Positions 5,137 through 6,740 of a DNA stretch of 6,740 bases are shown piece by piece. The DNA lies in assembly GCA_027483425.1 (NCBI GenBank), contig JAIXUR010000090.1, forward strand, positions 1 to 6,740, read 5' to 3'. Made by a program: the position numbers and the translations under genes. Positions within the stretch are counted from its first letter, which is position 1. Each line of letters starts with the position of its first letter. Origin of the DNA: Cyanobacteriota bacterium. Lineage in GTDB: Bacteria > Cyanobacteriota > Cyanobacteriia > Phormidesmidales > Phormidesmidaceae. Under the pieces are notes generated by a model. That model worked only from the letters and a program-made list of their open reading frames with translations, was not told the origin of the DNA and ran no database searches.

Positions 5137-5766
5137 ATGATTGGTTCGATTTTAACAACAGATAATAATATCGGCTTGCTTGAAAAACAAAAGGCACCAG
5201 TAGTTTTGTCAGGAAACTTTCTTCAAAAAAACTGTAAACAAGCTACCCTGCCGCAGGAAGTGATTGCTAACTTGATCGATGGGGTATTAATTCTGACTGA
5301 CAAAAAAGAGTTGATCTATGCCAACGATTGTGCCCATCGCTTCTTGCGCCAGCTCAATCGCGGTCTATCTTTGGTGAACCAGATTCCCGAAGAGGTCTGG
5401 CATATTTGCCAAGCCTTGATTGATAGTCGCCATCTACTGGCAAATCAGTACTGGCTGATCGAATCTAAAATCTTGGTTGACACCTCGTTTGTGTTTAACG
5501 TCCGGGCCCACTGGCTGAAGCTTGAAGACAGAGAGCAACCCTGCCTGTTGTTAAGCATTCGCGATCAGTGTCAGTATGTTAAGGACATTGTGAGTGAAGA
5601 ATCACAGAAATATGGACTAACCTCCCGCGAACGAGAAATTTGGCTGCTCCATCGAGCCAACTATACCTACAAACAGATTGCCTTAGAGCTTTGTATTACT
5701 CCGAATACGGTCAAAAAGCATATGAAAAGCATTTACTCAAAGCAGAAGAGCTTGCCTGAGGCGTAA
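5137..5766 (+). CDS. PAS-like domain plus LuxR-type helix-turn-helix transcription regulator
   Basis: A 209-aa DNA-binding regulator. Residues about 40-145 resemble a PAS sensor domain: the opening VIANLIDGVLILTDKKELIYANDCAHRFL pattern is typical, and the strand LKLEDREQPCLLLSIRD closes it. Residues about 158-205 are a LuxR/GerE-type helix-turn-helix: YGLTSREREIWLL, then YTYKQIALELCITPNTVKKHMKSIY, with the usual L-T-x-R-E-x-E-I and N-T-V-K-x-H-M-K core. There is no receiver domain, so control is probably through a ligand or partner of the PAS-like part and not phosphorylation. ATG at 5137 is preferred over a TTG one codon earlier because GGAGG lies 7 nt ahead. It is transcribed away from the protease cluster and shares its long upstream region, so it may regulate that cluster, itself, or both. 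Its base composition is visibly less GC-rich than its neighbours. Confidence 0.93.
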   Translation: MIGSILTTDNNIGLLEKQKAPVVLSGNFLQKNCKQATLPQEVIANLIDGVLILTDKKELIYANDCAHRFLRQLNRGLSLVNQIPEEVWHICQALIDSRHLLANQYWLIESKILVDTSFVFNVRAHWLKLEDREQPCLLLSIRDQCQYVKDIVSEESQKYGLTSREREIWLLHRANYTYKQIALELCITPNTVKKHMKSIYSKQKSLPEA

Positions 5767-5842
5767 GGTAGCAGGGTGTTAACTTAGGACGTTTCTAGGC
5801 AGGAAGATCCCAGCTTTAATCTAGCGACCGGAGCCGCTGTAG

Positions 5843-5859
5843 GGTGGGCACTGCCCACC
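5843..5859. repeat. GGTGGGC-ACT-GCCCACC palindrome, cyanobacterial-type interspersed repeat
   Basis: A 7-bp perfect stem with a 3-nt loop (also readable as an 8+1+8 dyad), preceded by GTAG. The phrase GTAGGGTGGGCACTGCCCACC is one I associate with repeated intergenic sequences in many cyanobacteria. It lies 77 nt after the luxR-type stop and could help end that transcript, although no T-run follows. Confidence 0.65.
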
Positions 5860-5911
5860 ATTTGGGAAACTATTGTCCAGAAGTTGCCTTAAACCGTGAG
5901 GAACTGACTCG

Positions 5912-5926
5912 GCCAGGAGCCAGGAG
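5912..5926. repeat. GCCAGGAGCCAGGAG repeat copy
   Basis: This matches the complement of the GGCTCCTGGCTCCT part of the array at 268-305, so the two copies lie in opposite orientation about 5.6 kb apart, on either side of the cluster plus regulator. Confidence 0.6.
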
Positions 5927-5960
5927 TCAGGCCGCCACTCAGGTCTGACTTCTGAATTCT

Positions 5961-5983
5961 GGTGGACACCACCTCTCTACAAT
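5961..5983 (+). promoter_or_regulatory. Possible promoter -10 (TACAAT) with adjacent dyad, before the transporter
   Basis: TACAAT at 5978-5983 matches the -10 consensus at five of six bases, and a start near 5990 would leave a short leader before the GTG at 6016. The -35 region is poor. GGTGG-ACA-CCACC (5961-5973) is a perfect dyad just upstream that could be an operator. Confidence 0.35.
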
Positions 5984-6015
5984 AGACAGGAGGGCCATAG
6001 CTGAGGCAAGGGATC

Positions 6016-6740
6016 GTGGAGCCAGTCCGAAATCAACCACCGCCCACGCTGATTGGGTTCTCTGCCGTGCTCATGTGGGCTACCCTGGCCCTGCTCACCG
6101 ATCTGAGCGGCACGGTTCCTCCCTTTCAGCTTACGGCCATGGCGTTTACGATCGCATTCTTCATCGGTCTCTGCGCCTGGGTGCGGGCGGGCGGCCCCAT
6201 ACTGCGGCACCTCAAGCTGCCCTGGGCCCTGTGGGGGTTGGGCATTGCTGGGCTGTTTGGCTACCACTTCTTTTACTTTTTGGCGCTGCTCCAAGCCCCT
6301 GCGGTGGAGGCGAGCCTGATTGCCTACCTGTGGCCCCTGCTGATTGTGTTTTTCTCAGCGCTGCTGCCGGGGGAGCGACTGCGATGGTTTCACGGGGCGG
6401 GGGCGATCGCAGGTTTTCTCGGTGCCGTTCTGTTGGTCACCAAAGGCCAAGGCTTCCGCTTCGACGCCCAGTACACCACCGGCTATCTGTCCGCACTGGT
6501 CTGCGCCCTCACTTGGTCGGGCTATTCCATTCTCTCTCGCCGGTTTGGGGCGATTCCCACCAGTGCCGTGGGGGGCTTTTGCGGGGCCACGGCGGTGCTG
6601 GCCTGGGGGTGTCACGCCCTCTTCGAGACGACGGTGGTTCCCACTGGTTGGCAGTGGGCGGCCATCCTCGGGCTGGGATTGGGGCCGGTGGGTCTGGCCT
6701 TTTTCACCTGGGACTACGGGGTGAAGCACGGCAATATTCG
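6016..6740 (+). CDS. EamA/DMT-family exporter, YddG-like (3' end outside the window)
   Basis: A polytopic membrane protein of the drug/metabolite transporter superfamily; 241 codons are visible and the frame is open to the window end. About eight hydrophobic segments of the usual ten can be read, among them TLIGFSAVLMWATLALLTDL, ALWGLGIAGLFGYHFFYFLALL, ASLIAYLWPLLIVFFSALL and AAILGLGLGPVGLAFFTWDYG. The E-A-S-L-I-x-Y-L-W-P-L motif and the W-D-Y-G-V-K-H-G-N-I stretch near the end are typical of EamA transporters close to the aromatic amino acid exporter YddG, so efflux of amino acids or similar small molecules is likely; the substrate is not certain. The start is a GTG at 6016, with GAGG 9 nt ahead; a stop codon in frame at 5998 excludes a much longer start. 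It is co-directional with the luxR-type gene but separated by 249 nt of repeats, so probably independent. Confidence 0.93.
   Translation, partial: MEPVRNQPPPTLIGFSAVLMWATLALLTDLSGTVPPFQLTAMAFTIAFFIGLCAWVRAGGPILRHLKLPWALWGLGIAGLFGYHFFYFLALLQAPAVEASLIAYLWPLLIVFFSALLPGERLRWFHGAGAIAGFLGAVLLVTKGQGFRFDAQYTTGYLSALVCALTWSGYSILSRRFGAIPTSAVGGFCGATAVLAWGCHALFETTVVPTGWQWAAILGLGLGPVGLAFFTWDYGVKHGNI

Larger units (their letters stand above)
5767..6015. other. Spacer between luxR-type and transporter genes, with repeats
   Basis: This 249-nt spacer holds a strong palindrome at 5843-5859, a GGAGCCAGGAG-type repeat at 5912-5926 that matches the complement of the 268-305 array, and a possible promoter for the transporter. 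There is no T-rich intrinsic terminator after the luxR-type gene. Confidence 0.65.

Noticed and set aside
5977..6294. Minus-strand frame opposite the transporter start
   Set aside because: It is antisense to clear transmembrane segments of an EamA transporter.

Overview
The window looks cyanobacterial. It carries four complete copies of the HIP1 palindrome GCGATCGC (1109, 2114, 3463, 6403), intergenic repeats of a kind common in cyanobacteria, and a PAS-LuxR regulator of a type I associate with that phylum. Genus cannot be set from the sequence; a filamentous Leptolyngbya-like genome with moderately high GC would fit, as a guess.

Layout. The left two thirds (4502 down to 1) is a co-directional minus-strand cluster of five genes. 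In transcription order they are: a 193-aa protein that is mostly one beta-rich, Ig-like domain; a 325-aa protein with a helix-hairpin-helix (HhH) N-terminus; a 460-aa protein with a SUKH (SMI1/KNR4) N-terminus; a 350-aa protealysin-type M4 metallopeptidase; and the start of an emfourin-type protealysin inhibitor, cut by the window edge. The second and third proteins share a homologous tail made of a roughly 50-residue module plus an Ig-like domain, and the first is probably a shorter relative of that domain. Genes 2 and 3 are 11 nt apart and genes 3 and 4 are 56 nt apart. The gap between genes 1 and 2 holds two perfect hairpins.

A 634-nt gene-free region (4503-5136) separates this cluster from a divergent plus-strand PAS-LuxR regulator (5137-5766). 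It holds several dyads, an AAACTT motif array and a plus-strand intrinsic terminator with no gene in front of it. On the right is a 249-nt spacer with cyanobacterial-type repeats and then the first 241 codons of an EamA/YddG-like exporter.

How it may fit together (inference). The M4 protease and emfourin form a recognisable protease-inhibitor pair with no export signal on the protease. Upstream lie three proteins that pair one adhesive-looking beta domain with different front modules: none, HhH, or SUKH. SUKH is best known from immunity proteins of polymorphic toxins. The divergent LuxR protein is a natural candidate regulator. The set looks like a compact, possibly conflict-related or protease-regulated system that I cannot match to a named one.
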